Shown: positions 14,101 to 29,100 of the stretch, piece after piece
Layout of the letters: each line of letters opens with the position of its first letter
Position numbering within the stretch: the first letter of the stretch is position 1
Assembly (NCBI RefSeq): GCF_000237925.1
Contig: NC_031497.1
Location: 24,652,178 to 24,716,177, forward strand
Source: Schistosoma mansoni
Lineage: Eukaryota > Platyhelminthes > Trematoda > Strigeidida > Schistosomatidae
Length of the DNA stretch: 64,000 nucleotides
Direction of reading: 5' to 3'
Made by a program: the position numbers and the translations under genes
The notes under the pieces: model-generated
Told to the model about the DNA's origin: nothing
Database searches by the model: none
Seen by the model: the letters and a program-made list of their open reading frames with translations, nothing else

Positions 14101-17100
14101 CGAAAGATTAGGCATCGAAGATGCGATTCGTGAAGAAAATATAAATTAGTGAAGTCATGAAGGATATGGAACCTCAGGATATAGTGGGATACAAAGGACA
14201 GATATATATTAACATGATGAAGTTCAAATGTTAATGGCTTCTTGGATTGATGTCATGTCTTGGTTCGGCCACCTCTAGCTTTCTTCCAGCCCACTCCTGC
14301 ACTGGTAGTTGGAGACTGTAGATGTATGAACTCTTTATCTTCCTCTGATTCTCGAGTTTCAGTATTTCTTCATATACCTTATCACTTTGCATTTTTAAAA
14401 CATATTCTCAATGATTAGTCTTTCACACTATGATTGTTACCAAATATTTCGATCTCTTTTACTATTCATAATATTTCCACCTCTTTCTGCTAATGTGGTG
14501 TAGCAACTTGGGCCAACGCACATCTGTATCAGGCTCTATGGTAATAGTGATCAACCATTTTAAGGAAATCACAGAATTACTGAGTATTTGTTCACGTCAA
14601 AGTCTTACTAGGAGGTCACGTTCTACGTCGCCTATGGTTAACTGACTGACTGACTTACTAGAAACGGTAACCGGTAATACTTTTTGTCTTATTCAAATTT
14701 TTTCATGATCCCTGCTCTTTTCTGATTGTCCGCCATTAACTGTTTGCTAATTTTCTGTATACTTGATGGTCCTTCTTTCGTACCATTTCATGTTCTGCTT
14801 ATTCCGTTAGATATATCAGGTTCTTCCTACACTTTGTTTTCATTTATTAGCGGTTACTTACTAAAAGGTTGTATCCCAGCTCATGATGTCTAGTTCACAG
14901 TAGAACCTTTAGTATTAGAAAAGCCCAAACGTCTTTAAGTTCGCAAGCATCGTAGACCAACCGGAAACCTCAATCAACATAATCGTTCAACAAGATTTAA
15001 CAGACTGACTGAACAGATAAACATGTTTTTGTTACCATGATGGATTTAAAGCCGTGCAATGTGGTTTTTTTGAGCATTTTAATACCTTAACCAATAAACC
15101 TAAACTCCTTGCACACAATCCTGACTTTCAAATTTCTAAACGGATTCAGATTTTTAGTAGAGTAGACCTACTTCTGTATGTACTCTAACCTATGAAAACG
15201 ATTTGTTACGTCAATTTGTGTGTGACAAAAGAATATGATTCTAACTAATTAAAAAAAGTATGCATGAATGTGCATACTAGAAACTTAACATCTAGAGGAA
15301 GATAGATAAACAGTGAATAGATCTGTACATTTCTTAAATCATATATGAAATTAACAGTTTTCCAATGTTCATTGAACAATCTGTTACTTTTTTTTCTCTT
15401 TAACTATCGATACTTATTTATTATCACAGTTGAAATCAGTCGCCGGTCCAAGCTAGACCATCATTGAGAACCTGTAAACACTGGACGGCTGTTTCGTCCT
15501 AGTGTAGAACTCTGCAGCAGTGCATATCCACGATTCCGCACGCCTTGCTTGGACCTAGGACCTTCGGTATCGCGCGCGGATGCCTAACCTCTAGACTACT
15601 GAACCAGCAGCATCTAACCGTGTGAATGTCTAACTTCAACCAATCCATTATCTTGCGCAACCTGTCATCTTCATGCAGGATCATGGATGCGCATTTCTGA
15701 GGAGTCCCATGTTGGAACAAAACGGCCATCCAGTGTTTATAGGTTCCCCAAAGTTGTCTAGCTTAGATCGACTCCTGATTTTAACTATGATAATACTACC
15801 ATCTCCACAAATCCCCATACTGATTTATTTCTTCGTTAAACTAGGCGAATATATTAGCAACTATTTATTTAGTTAACCTATAATACTTGCAAGTAGTGTT
15901 TTTATATGCTAATAATTATGTTGTATATTGACAATATAATGTTGATAATCATAGATTACCTTTGATTATATTTTGAAAAATCTCAGATTCTATTAGATAA
16001 ATAAGTAATTTTCTTTTACATATTATATTTGACAAAGTATTCGGACTACTAGATCGGATTAATGATTGACATTTCAAATTTCGTGGGTTATTAGTATTTT
16101 GATCATAGATGTTTTCGAATCATTACTTGTGTATGTTGAGACTACTGAGTGTGAAGTGCTCAGGCTAGACAGAATGTACTGACCAAAAATAGCAAACCGG
16201 TTGCTAAGTGAATCTTCACCGACTAAGGTGGTTGAAACATATATTATATCTGCATAACCACCACCTACCTAGTGGGCGCGATGTTTACTGTTGTAAGACA
16301 GCTACGGAAGACCAAACAAAGACGTGGCATCAGTCCATGAAGTTATTGTCTGATGACTGAGCCGTGTAGATAGATGCAGACAGGTCCTCACGGCAAACCC
16401 GATCAGTGGTAGATGTTAGGTGACATTGTTCATAATCGGTCTCTGGCTCAGAAGAATCCTTCATCTTCACTCAGATCTTAAGTTTTAAAATTACCTTGTA
16501 CCACTCCTATTATGCGAATTTAATCTCTCCTGTAGGATCATGTTGTTCTTGTCTAACGTTTGCTATTACTACTGACACTGTTACTAATTCTACTACTGTG
16601 GTATTTTTCTTGGTAATTTGATCGTTTTGTGCTAATATGGTGTGATCATTTGAACCAATTCACCTATGTACTAGGTTTTACGTTTCTTATAACTGAATGA
16701 CTGAACGACTTCAGACTTTGGTTAGTTGACAATCATCATCGATAATTGCTGCCTCATTCTCAACGTGTTATGTTTTTCATTTTCAACTGACTATCGCTGA
16801 CGTATTTTTTATCCTGGATAATCAACCCTTTTTTGTAGTATTTCCGTAGCTCATTATTATTGTTATTATTATCTATCATTAAATAACTAGCCAGTTAATG
16901 AAATGACGAATTTGGCAAAATTCGAACAGTCCGATAATGATGATGATGATGATGAGCATTTTAGTGATGCACATTGTTCTGATGATGATAATTGTAATGG
17001 TGAAAGTGTACAAAATGGTGTAATGACTAATAAAACGACCCAATCTGACAAATCTACAATCACAACCGATAAGGGCAATGAATTATTAACATCATCATGG

Positions 17101-20100
17101 TATCATCGTTCTTTAAAAAAACAACGGAACACCCAAAACATATTTAATTATGGTTATAATCCAACTGTACGAGATCCGAAATTTGCACAGGCTACTGGAT
17201 GTTTAGTTTGGCCACTTAGTCTCCTATCAAAACATATTCATCCTACAATTAATTTATTTGCTAATTCATTATTAAATAATTTACCAATACAATACACTGG
17301 AGATCCATTCACGGATTTTGGATTAATGCATTTTCTGGATCGATTCGCATATAAAAAACCAAAGTTAAATAAATTAAAAGAAACCAAGTCAATCACTGAA
17401 GAACATATTCAGAGTATGTTTTTTTATTTCTTAGATGTTTGTACATTGAATTGCTATCGCTACCAATTCTATCCTTAATGAAATGTTATAGCGTAAATTC
17501 ATTTAGTATTGTTTGTTTGAATCTTTCCATCGATGTGTTAGGAGCGCAACTGGTCAGTCTCTAATTGGCATATGTGCATACTGTGCATATTGCCTCGATA
17601 TAGCCTTAATTCACAAGCATGGTAAGCAGAGATGGATAGTGACTAGCAGTGGAATCCAGTTTGACGCGCGTTTCGTCCTATTTGGGTTTCGTCAGCTAGA
17701 TGTACCTGCATCTCATAGTTGATGTTCACTCTGGGACTCGAACCCAGTACCTTTCGCTTCAAACGCCATCGCGTTATCCACTTGGCCACTGAGTCCTGAT
17801 AGCGTAAATTCCAGTTCTTACTTTTCTGGTCACATCCCATATAAATGAGTTTCTATGGTTCTGATATAGTAATAGGAATTACTAATGACATAATCAAGCA
17901 GTAACACTGTAGTGAACAAAAACACGGGTGGGGACAATCGAATGTATTTAAGCACAAATTACTGACTATCTCACTAAATTCTGATAACTATACAGTAAAC
18001 AGTTAATTTGCAAAATAACAATCAATTGTCTCAATCTTAACTGTTCCTTCTGCAAATATCAGTCCGTCTTCTCTGATTTCATTCTTCATGAATTTTCGTA
18101 CCGATTGCGCTTCATTCCTGTTCTTTCCTTATCGATCTTCTGCCAAAATACATTCTATGTCTGACCATCACCATGTACTACTTATGTGGATATAAGTAGA
18201 CCACACCACAACACTTCAATAAGGTACAATGATAATAGGTAAATAAATTCCAAGTCACCCATAGTGTATTGTAGTATGGTGCAATCACAAGTGTAAATAA
18301 ATAGCTATGAAAACGTAACACCTATCCAAACTACTTTTTTCACTGTCAGTTGTTTTGGACAATCTAAAGATGATTCACATCTCTTTTCGAATTTGTCACT
18401 CACTGAAAGTTCCAGAGGTAGTCACTCAGAAGTTGCACACTATGATATTTGTTGTTCGAGCAATAGTCCAGTTGTTGAGGCGTTCAACTTTCAGCTATTG
18501 ATATGCGGGTTCGAGAATCACTCTACCTAATTCAGTTGAATGTAGTTAAGTCATAGACTCGCTTCAGGTTTCATTTAAACTTTGTATCAGTGATTGATTA
18601 ACCCTGATACACATATTGTCGTTAGTGAAAAGTAGTGATTCTATTTAACTATTTATTTCATATTCTGTTCTTTTTAGAAACTGCACCTGGAAAGTTATTA
18701 CAACGAAAAGAAGGTACTTTATCAGGTCCATATGCAATGGCTGTTGATAGTTCGGCATTCCGACAACTTCCACTAACTAGTGTCCCTGTTCATGAACGAT
18801 TTTTCCATAAGTAAGTTCTATTTTTTTTATTTTTATTTTTTAAATTGTGAGTTTCAGGATAATGTGACTTTCCTTTTTTTTTTCAAAGAACGTGGCGTTT
18901 AATCATATTTTCAATAAATGATAAGTAAATAAATTAACTCATCTATTAGGTTCCTGGGCATGAGTTACACTTCAAGTTTGACGGCTAATAATACTAATTG
19001 GTTGACTAAACTGAAGCAGACAGGTGAGGTTTAACCCTAGGATTTAGTAGCTGCAAATCGAACACCTTAAAATACTAAGGATCGGTAATTTAATCGGAGA
19101 GTTAGTTTATGGAATAGAACTGTGACATACTAATCTTCCGGAAAAAAAACTTTCAATACGTGAAATGGTCTACTTTAAAATAGTAGGTAGGAATCAACTA
19201 TCAACATTGGCAAAGCTTATAAACTAAATGAAACTACCATTAACACTTAGTTTTTATTCCTTTTTCAGCAATTTATTTTTAATTTTAACGATATATTTAT
19301 TCAATAACAATAATTTCACTTTAGAAGGATCCATTTTGACTAAAACTATGTCTCGAATTGGTGTCTTGAAGTAACGGGAATAAACTTTAGCTTCTTTTTG
19401 ATGCCTAGATACCACAACTCTTTTTTCTCTTTTAATACCATCTACCCCAAAAGCTAAATCTTGCAAGGAAAATTTATCTATGGAGACTAAAGGAAATTAA
19501 TTTAAGCAAGCAACATACTTTTGTGGACACCTAGGGGAGTTGGAAAACCCTAATTCAAGACCAATGGTGCACATGGGCTCCAGTATCCTGAAGGAACAAA
19601 TGGCGTATGAACCAATTGTTGGTCACCAGCTACCATGGGACTGCATCTCCTCACGCTGCTCCACTGTCTTGTGGATCAGACCTTAAGGTTAAAGGCTCCG
19701 AGTGTGGCTCCCTTAGAAAACTACCTGCTTCAGTTTGGGCACCTGGGCAGTATCACAGTCCTCACACAAATCTCATTTGATTTGTGTGGCGCATATATAT
19801 CTGGTGGCCCTTTGTACCAATATTTGTGTGATTAAATAAATAAATAACCTTAGGAGAGGGGTAGAATTTGGTTCATTAAAAGAGCCGCAAACCAATAAAA
19901 AATTAACATCTTTAAACGCGGTAAAAATAAAGGATGGCTGCCATATGGAGTTTTGGCGCGGAAAATGGAAGTTTAAATCTACAAAATAAAACAACAAAAT
20001 AGTCAGTAAGTGGTTATTTCTTGGTTATTTAATTTTCACAGTAAGGTATAAGAGTCCCAGCGTTTTAACTAACATGATAAGTCTCAGTCGTTTTATCTTT

Positions 20101-23100
20101 CTCTTATATTACCGTTTTTCAGTTATTTTAAATTTCTGGAGACCCAACCTGGTCACATTAAAAAAACTGAAAAGAAAACACGAGGTCACGATAGTGATGA
20201 AAATGAAAGTGACACTGATTCAGTTGCTGATTCCGAATTCGATGCTTACCTTGGTAAATTGTAGTGTTGTTGTTAGTCTTAGATTTCTTTTTACCTCATT
20301 TCAGTTGTCTGTTATTAACTGTTAATTTCATTGGTTTATTTTTAAAAGTGCAAACTGTACTTTGTGGAGAATATTTTCAAAGTGAACTAATCTCTTTAAA
20401 CAAATTGTTATATCTTGTGGCCGAGTGCCCTGTTATGTATAACGTGGCGATACCGCCAATTAGAGAGCAGAGATTTATCGATCGGACCAATGACACACGA
20501 AACCTGTACGAGCAATCTAGAGTACTTATCGGTCCTGCTTTCTGCCTAGCCCAGTCAGTTAAATCCAGAACACTAATAATAGCCTCTGCAATATGAATCA
20601 TTTATTTCAAACATATTGGGTTTATATACGAAACAGACAGACCACATCGTACCATAAAATAGGAAACAACATTTGTACAAGATTTAGCCAAATGTGGCTG
20701 TGAATGTGGGGAACAGTAGTTAATAGACTGGGGATAACTCAGGAATGGTAAATCGTATAGTAATAATTCATAGGTCAGAACAAAGCTTATAATAAAAGGG
20801 AACATGAATATGAATAGTTAAGTTACTTAACAATTGTACAATAGGAAATATACATATTACATTGGTCCATAAAGAGTCCTCAAAAGTTACCATTCATAAT
20901 TCTTTTCGAGATATAACACAAATGTTATATTTCGCTTTTTAAATCCCATTTCTATCAACCATTGACTGACTACTTGATATATGTGCATTAGGAAACCGAT
21001 AAATATGAATACCAACTAGGTTATTAAAAGTACCGTTCGTAGTGTATATACAACACAGTCACTTATTGTGTAATGTCTATAAATCACCTCTTTTCCATCC
21101 TTGTTCATTGAAGGTGATAAGAAAGCCGTATTAACACATCATCTAATTTATGGTACAAGACTACTAAATAATTCTGAAGAAATGCAAATTTTTCTCCATT
21201 TTATGTTTGCTTTCAAAGCAGTAGGGTAAACTACTTATTTACTATGTGGTTCTCTTAGATAAGATTCTTTTTGTTTTCTAAGTACGTGGATGATAAGTTT
21301 AGTGCTTGAACTCTTGACAGCAAGTTCATAATTGTTTCCTAGTTTTCCAGTATACTCCTACACTCAACCCCTGAACCGTAAAGAGACGAGAAGTATAGAA
21401 AGTTTCATTTTAAAGTTGGTTTATGTACAGAAAATAAGAGTATTTATAAGTTCAATGGTGACTAACATTTTGAAGACTTCTGGAAGTACACTAAATATGG
21501 TAGAAAGTATAGGTAATTGTTTAATCCAAGTGTTACACATAATCCGTTTTCTGAATAAACCAAAGAATATGACAATAAACGATCCTGGAATACCTAACAG
21601 TGTCAAGACTGTGAACACATTGAGTATACATGTCATTCACTAGATCTAACTATAGCGTTTTTAGTAAAAAAAAAGACAATTAAATGTCATTGAGTATCTC
21701 AATTAACTCCTCTTTAACTTCAATATATTAGGTCGTAAATTGGTGAGATTATAACTGATGGACGACCTTTGAGCAACGCTAAAATGACCTTAAAAATGTC
21801 CATCTACTTACTAGAGTTAAATGGGGGTTATAAATTAGTGCGAGGAACTAGGATTAGAATTTACAGCTGAACGTTATGGTTAGGAAATATATATTAAATG
21901 TTTTCATCACGAACTGGAACTCCGTCTGTAGCTCCTCCAGGGGCTACTGCCGGTCCCAAGCCCGGGTAAAGGAGGAGGGTTGGGCATGGGGTTAGCGACC
22001 CCATCCCGTAGAAAATCAACTCGCTAAAAAAACGCTAACCAGAAAAAATCATTCAAACCATTCAAACTCTGCCCTGGGAGTAGAAGGAAAAATGACGTCT
22101 CATGATGAAAGCCGAGTTCCTTCGGAAGTCATGAGGCCGATGCACCTTCTTACAACCAGAGCGACAATTTTTATAGGTACATGGAATGTCCGGACAATGT
22201 GGGAGACCGGCAGAGTCTTCCAAATTTCTGCGGAAATGAGGAAATACAACCTGGAAGTGCTTGGAATCAGTGAAACACATTGGACGCAGGTTGGACAACA
22301 ACGACTGTCTTCAGGGGAACTTCTGTTATACTCCGGTCATGAAGAAGAAAATGCCCCACATACACAAGGAGTGGCACTGATGCTGTCTAGAAAAGCACAA
22401 AATGCACTTATAGGATGGGAATCTCATGGACCGAGGATCATCAAAGCCTCCTTCAAAACAAAGAGAGAGGGCATTACAATGAACATCGTCCAATGCTATG
22501 CGCCGACCAACGACTACGATGAAGACGCTAAAAACCAATTCTACGATAGGCTGCAGTCAATCTTCGAGAAGTGCCCAACCAAGGACCTGACCATTCTAAT
22601 GGGAGATTTCAATGCCAAGGTTGGAAAGGACAACACTGGATACGAAGACGTCATGGGACAACATGGACTGGGAGGAAGGAACGAAAACGGTGAGAAATTT
22701 GCAAACCTATGTGCCTTCAATAAACTGGTCATAGGTGGCACCATATTCCCACACAAAAACATACACAAAGCCACTTGGATTTCACCGGATCACACTACAC
22801 AAAATCAAATCGACCATGTCTGCATCAACAAAAAGTTCAGGAGGACGATGGAGGATGTGAGAACCAGAAGAAGAGCTGATATAGCATCTGATCACCATTT
22901 GCTGGTCGCCAAGATGAAACTAAAACTCAAGAAGCACTGGACAATGGCGCGGACAACATCACAAAAGTTTAATACGGCCTTTCTTCGAGATGCTGACAAA
23001 CTCAACGAATTTAACATAGCCCTCAGCAACAGGTTCGAGGCCTTTCATGACCTACTCAATGGAGAGGGAACCACCATAGAGAGCAGCTGGAAAGGTATCA

Positions 23101-26100
23101 AGGAGGCAATCGTTTCAACATGTCAGGAGGTTCTGGGCCAAAAGAAGCACCATCACAAGGAATGGATCACTGTTGGTACACTGGATAAAATTGAAGAAAG
23201 GAGGAGCAAGAAGGCAGCAATCAATATTAGCCGAACCAGAGCGGAAAAAGCCAAGGCACAAGCCGAATACACAGAAGCAAACAAGCAAGTGAAGAGGAGC
23301 ATCAGAACCGACAAACTTAAATATGTGGAAGATTTAGCGATGACAGCGGAAAAGGCTGCAAGAGAGGGAAACATGAGACAACTGTATGATACAACAAAGA
23401 AACTTGCTGGAAATTACCGTCAACCAGAAAGACCAGTGAAAAACAAGGAAGGCAAAGTAATCAACGATATTGAAGAACAACGAAACAGGTGGGTAGAACA
23501 CTTCGAGGAACTCTTGAATCGACCAGCTCCACTGAACCCACCCAACATCGAAGCAGCACCCACAGACCTCCCAATCGATATTGGCCCACCAACAATTGAA
23601 GAGATCAGCATGGCCATTAGACAAATCAAGAGTGGCAAAGCAGCGGGACCAGACAACATCCCAGCAGAGGCACTGAAAGCAAATGTAACAGCAACTGCCA
23701 AGATACTCCACATCCTCTTCAGTAAGATTTGGGACGAAGAACATGTACCAACAGACTGGAAAGAAGGACTTCTCATCAAGATACCAAAGAAAGGCGATCT
23801 GAGCAAGTGCGACAACTACAGGGGCATCACTCTCCTCTCAATACCAGGAAAAGTCTTCAACAGAGTATTGTTAAACAGGATGAAGGATTCCGTGGACGCT
23901 CAACTTCGAGATCAACAAGCTGGATTTCGTAAGGATAGATCGTGCACAGATCAAATCGCAACTCTACGTATCATTGTGGAACAATCAATCGAATGGAATT
24001 CATCACTGTACATCAACTTCATCGAGGGGAGTCGCATACAAATTAACTCGAATTACACGTCTGACGATTGTTTGTCGCATTATTTTTATCATCATATTTA
24101 CAGACTAAATCAAAGGTCAATCAATTAATCTACAGCTAATTGATTTCTTATTCCCTAAAACATAATGTCTGGATTTTATAGTTAGTATAGGGGAACTCGT
24201 GAAGATTATACAACTTCCATAGGTCTGAAATCCCCAACTGATTTTATTCAAACCACTATTGAAAACCTGGAGAAACTGGATGGCTGGTTTGTCCTAGTAT
24301 GTTACATTTCGGCGTTGCACAACCAGGACCCCGCATCCAGGATCTGAACAAAGGATCTTCAGTTCCACTCTCTATTACCTACCCTTTAAAAATCTGACGC
24401 AACTTACAGGTGTTTATGTTTGATTTCAACCTGTCCACAGTATTGCACGATCCCCATCCACCATCTGCAGTGAATAACTGTCTAGCACTTCACACAGTTG
24501 AACTCCACTGGTCACAGTTTCTCACCAGGGCTCAAGAAGTTGAATCTTGAAGCTGGTCACTATTGACTACATGATTATTATCGGCATGAGAGGATTTTTG
24601 ATGATAATAGAATCTCTATCATTCAAAAAATGTCCCATACAATGATGAAAAAGCTGCTCAGTGTTTCCAGGTTTAGTCTAGCCAAAATCAGTTTGTAACT
24701 TAAGCAATGTCGATTTTAGAAGTAACCAAAACTTTTAAAACTTTTAGATGTACTATGTCAAACTAATACCAATCTATTTTAACTCACCTAACAAATAAAA
24801 TCTTCAAATATTATTATTACTTTAGTTTCCATCATCTGTCATTTGTNNNNNNNNNNNNNNNNNNNNNNNNNNNNNNNNNNNNNNNNNNNNNNNNNNNNNN
24901 NNNNNNNNNNNNNNNNNNNNNNNNNNNNNNNNNNNNNNNNNNNNNNNNNNNNNNNNNNNNNNNNNNNNNNNNNNNNNNNNNNNNNNNNNNNNNNNNNNNN
25001 NNNNNNNNNNNNNNNNNNNNNNNNNNNNNNNNNNNNNNNNNNNNNNGATGTTGTGCATTAAAGTAATAAAATGTGATAATTATGTTTACATGGAAGTTAT
25101 TAATGAACCATGTTCTAACTCTCTGACTTAAGAAGCTTGGTTATCAGCGGAAAAGCTAATAAGGCGGATCGGCAAAGCAAGAGCAGCATACCTACAGCTG
25201 AAAAACATCTGGAGCTCAAAACAATTGTCAACCAACACCAAGGTTAGAATTTTCAATACAAATGTCAAGACAGTTCTTCTGTATGGGGCAGAGACGTGGA
25301 GAACTACGAAAGCCATTATCCACAAGATACAAGTGTTTATTAACAGCTGTCTACGCAAGATACTTCGGATCCGATGGCCAGACACTATCAGCAACAAGTT
25401 ACTGTGGGAGACAACAAATCAGATTCCAGCGGAGGAAGAAATCAGGAAGAAGCGCTGGAAGTGGATAGGACACACTTTGAGGAAATCACCCAATTGTGTC
25501 ACAAGACAAGCCCTCACATGGAATCCTGAAGGTCAAAGGAGAAGAGGAAGACCAAAGAACACATTACGCCGATAAATAGAGACAGACATGAGAAGAATGA
25601 ACAAGAACTGGAAAGAACTAGAAAAGAAGGCCCAGGACAGAGTGGGTTGGAGAAAGCTGGTCGGCGGCCTATGCTCCATTGGGAGTAACAGGCGTAAGTA
25701 AGTAAGTAAGTAATCACGAACTGGCATCAGCTATAATGCTGAGATGGTATTTAGCCAAATGAGTGAATGAATCTCGCTCCAAAATCTAAGACCTGCTATC
25801 GTAAATCTCATTTGTTCGTCCATAAATTATAATCTCTGTAAGGACGGCTCGTTGGTAAACTCTAGGAAGCTTTACGAAGCCCAGAAAGGGCCGGACATAT
25901 TCTATTCAATCACTGCTAGGGGAATATTCTAGAATGTCGACGTGTAGCTTCCCCACTGGATGGATAAGAATGACCCCTATATGCCTATTGGTTGACCGAA
26001 ATGATGATTTACATTCAACCAATAACTATAAATACATGAGATTTCTGTACTATATTTTGACACTGTTTTGGGGAATAAAGTTCCTACTTACTAGTCTTCT

Positions 26101-29100
26101 GTCTTCTCTCTTGCGACGTTGCGGGTTCTATCGTTCAAGTAGTCTAGTAGTACGCGGCATAGTAAGAACCAAAGCTCTAGATATAACAGTCTCGCCCCTT
26201 TTTCTCTCTCTCATTTGATTGAACTATTCTATTCACCATTTCACGGTAGAGAATACTTTTGCTAATGATGTATTGTTTTTTTGAAACTATATATAGCAAA
26301 ACATGAAAAGGATGTGTTTCCTCCGAATGAAGAATGGGAAAATGATGGTAATTTATAATGTTATACGTGCTATTATTTTTTAAATTCATTATTTTAACCT
26401 TTTTAATCTACAAAGTAGGGCCTTTTAAATACACAAAATAGTAGTATTTATGATTGTTTTAGATAATGAGAGCGGTGTGATTCCATGCAGTGTTAACGCT
26501 ATTTGAGCCAAGATCAATATTATATATTACCCACAATTTCTTGCTGATTGCCTTCAACTGCCTAACGTAATGCTGTTAGTGTACATGATATTGAGTCACT
26601 TAGACTAGTAGCCAATTCTCAACTTCTCCAACTAATCAAGACTAAAGGGCTAAACAGGCCATATAATCATAGAAAATCTACCGAATATTCTTCGTGCTAT
26701 TATCTTGTGCTATTAACATTTATTTATTCATTTAAACACAAATATTGGCACAAAGGGCCACCAGATATATATGCGCCACACAAATCTCATTTGATTTGTG
26801 TGAGGGCTGTGATACTGCCCAGGTGCCCAAACTGAAGATGATCCACTAGGCAGTGGAGCATCGTAAGGAGATTCAGTCCCATAGTAGCCGGTGATCAACG
26901 ATTGATTCATACGCCATTTGTTCCCTCAGGATACTGGATCCCATGTTCACCATTGGTTTGAAATCAGGGTTTTCCAACTCCATTAGGTGAACTTTCCATG
27001 TCCACCAACCCGGTGATAGTACCTGACATTCACTTTTCGTCCTCTTAATTTCGTAAACAACAATAATGCCACGAAAAGGCAGTGAGTAGAACTTCCCTGG
27101 TAGAGGCTATATACACTTGACCATGTGAGAGCATTTGGAGAAGGAGAGCAGACTCTCCCCACTCTCAGCCGTACCAGGGCATTTGGGGGCTGTGCTATTA
27201 ACAGCTGTAAATCTTAGTTGTTAAATGTAATGGGTGTGAAAAATACCCATTGTAATAGCAACTAATATATTTTGATTATTGTATATGTTAAACAATAAGA
27301 ATGAAAAGAGTCAATTGATTTATGAGGTTGTGAACTTAAAATCAACCAAGGTAATTAAGATGGTGTTTTCCAATCTGAGCCATGTATGGTTTTAGAGTAA
27401 GTAAGGTATAATTGTCAACCGGTTGCACAACAAGACAAAAAGTTACGGACAATCGGCTTAAACGAATGAGTAGAAAATTCATTTCGCAATTAACTTACTC
27501 GAAATAAACAACTGCTTAAATGTATCAATGATTTAATAGTTAATGCGCTTGACTTCAACCCAGATTCGAACCACTCTTCACCTACTTCAGTTTGAGAAAC
27601 CGGATCGTGTCATTAGCCCTCACACTTAAAGTATGGTTCATAATCAGAAGGTGTTTTGTGGAGATTTCAGTATTTTCATAGTTGAAACGGCCGTCCAGTG
27701 CTTCCAGGTTTTCCATGGTGGTCTAGCTTCAATTGACTCATAGTTTCAACTATGAAAGTATGGCTCATACCCAAGTATTCAGAGAATGAGTTAATAAAAT
27801 TTAATCTTTCCAACCTATATTGGTAATACTGCTCTGTCTTTCCAAAAAAAATTGTAACCTTACAATCGAGTTACTAAGTAAATTATCAGTTTTTATCTAG
27901 ATTAAGGTTATTCATTTTTAAATGTTTCCTTTACTCATTATCTTAACTCATTTTATCTCATTGATTATTTGATGTACAAATTTGTTTTTCTTCATTTGGG
28001 AATGATTTCTTTTTGGAAATATATTCAGCTGAACCGGAATTTAGTGATCAAGACTTTATGGATCATTCAGCAGATGAAGATGATACAAATGAATATGACT
28101 TTTCAGGTATCTACTGATTTTAAAAAAAAAAAAACGATAATAAGACAAGATATCATACCCAATTGTTTTTTTTCATGTAAATGAGAAGCGAACCCATTAA
28201 GATATCAAACTAAAGAGAGAAATATAGTGTGATTCATGCTTGACTTTCAGTCATTCTTTAATCATTACGACTAGTGTTCCTTACTACTTGATGCTGGAGT
28301 TTTGATGCTATAACCTACTCGATAAAATTCAATTACCGTAACAAGTAAGTTTTGAGAATAGATAAACTACGATTAATAACATAATCCAGGAGACGCTTTT
28401 CATCTTATTTGAGAATTGTTAATTGAATTTGCTTGCATCTCAATATTAATGCTAGGGATTATACTCAAAACCAGTACGTTTGTTTCACTTCAAATCTCGA
28501 CGCGTTATCCGGTTGACAAGTCCTGGATAGAAAGAAACCCGAGTTTTTACTTCATTTGTCAACCAATATTCAGCTTAAAAGCTAAATAATATTTTAACAA
28601 CAGGACTCGTTTTATTGTCTGGTTCCATTTGAGCCAACATAACATAGTTATGTTGTGTTTTAAGCTTATGGGTTCTTTGAACTGGACAGTTTAATTGTGA
28701 ATCCCAAGTCCGATACCTATTAGTATTTTGGATGAGAACTGTTGTAGAATCTCATACTAGGAAAGGAATAGCTGTCTAGAGCTTATTAGTTTTTGAGATT
28801 AAGCTATCTAGGTCAGAGAGTATAATCTCTCCAAAATCCTCATCCTGAGCTATAAATATCCTTTATTATCGCTTTAATCTAAGTCGGTTTTTACTAATAT
28901 GTATGGGATCTTATAAGTCTTTATATAAACTTCAGTTAACGGCAACTCCATATATGTATTCTGGTGATATTGATCAATATATTTAACTAATATGTGGTAT
29001 TTAAAGTACTTACCTTTTAGTCTCTGTGGTCTAAGTGATCAAAATTCGATCTATTCATTTTGGTTTGATATTGTAGTATCAGTTGTTATGTTAAACCCAT

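Larger units (their letters stand above)
21918..25712 (+). mobile_element. RTE-clade LINE, family 2, complete at both ends but with a replaced centre
   Basis: Starts with a 5' UTR (GTAGCTCCTCCAGGGGCTAC; GC-rich), ORF from ATG 22092, and ends in a GTAAGTAAGTAAGTA tail. A perfect 12-bp target duplication, ATCACGAACTGG, lies at 21906-21917 and 25713-25724. Between about 24026 and 25139 the RT core is replaced by unrelated sequence that includes a 200-N gap, so the copy is not functional. It lies in CEBPZ intron 12, sense orientation. Other copies: 2.3, 38.5, 43.3 and 56.2 kb. Confidence 0.92.
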
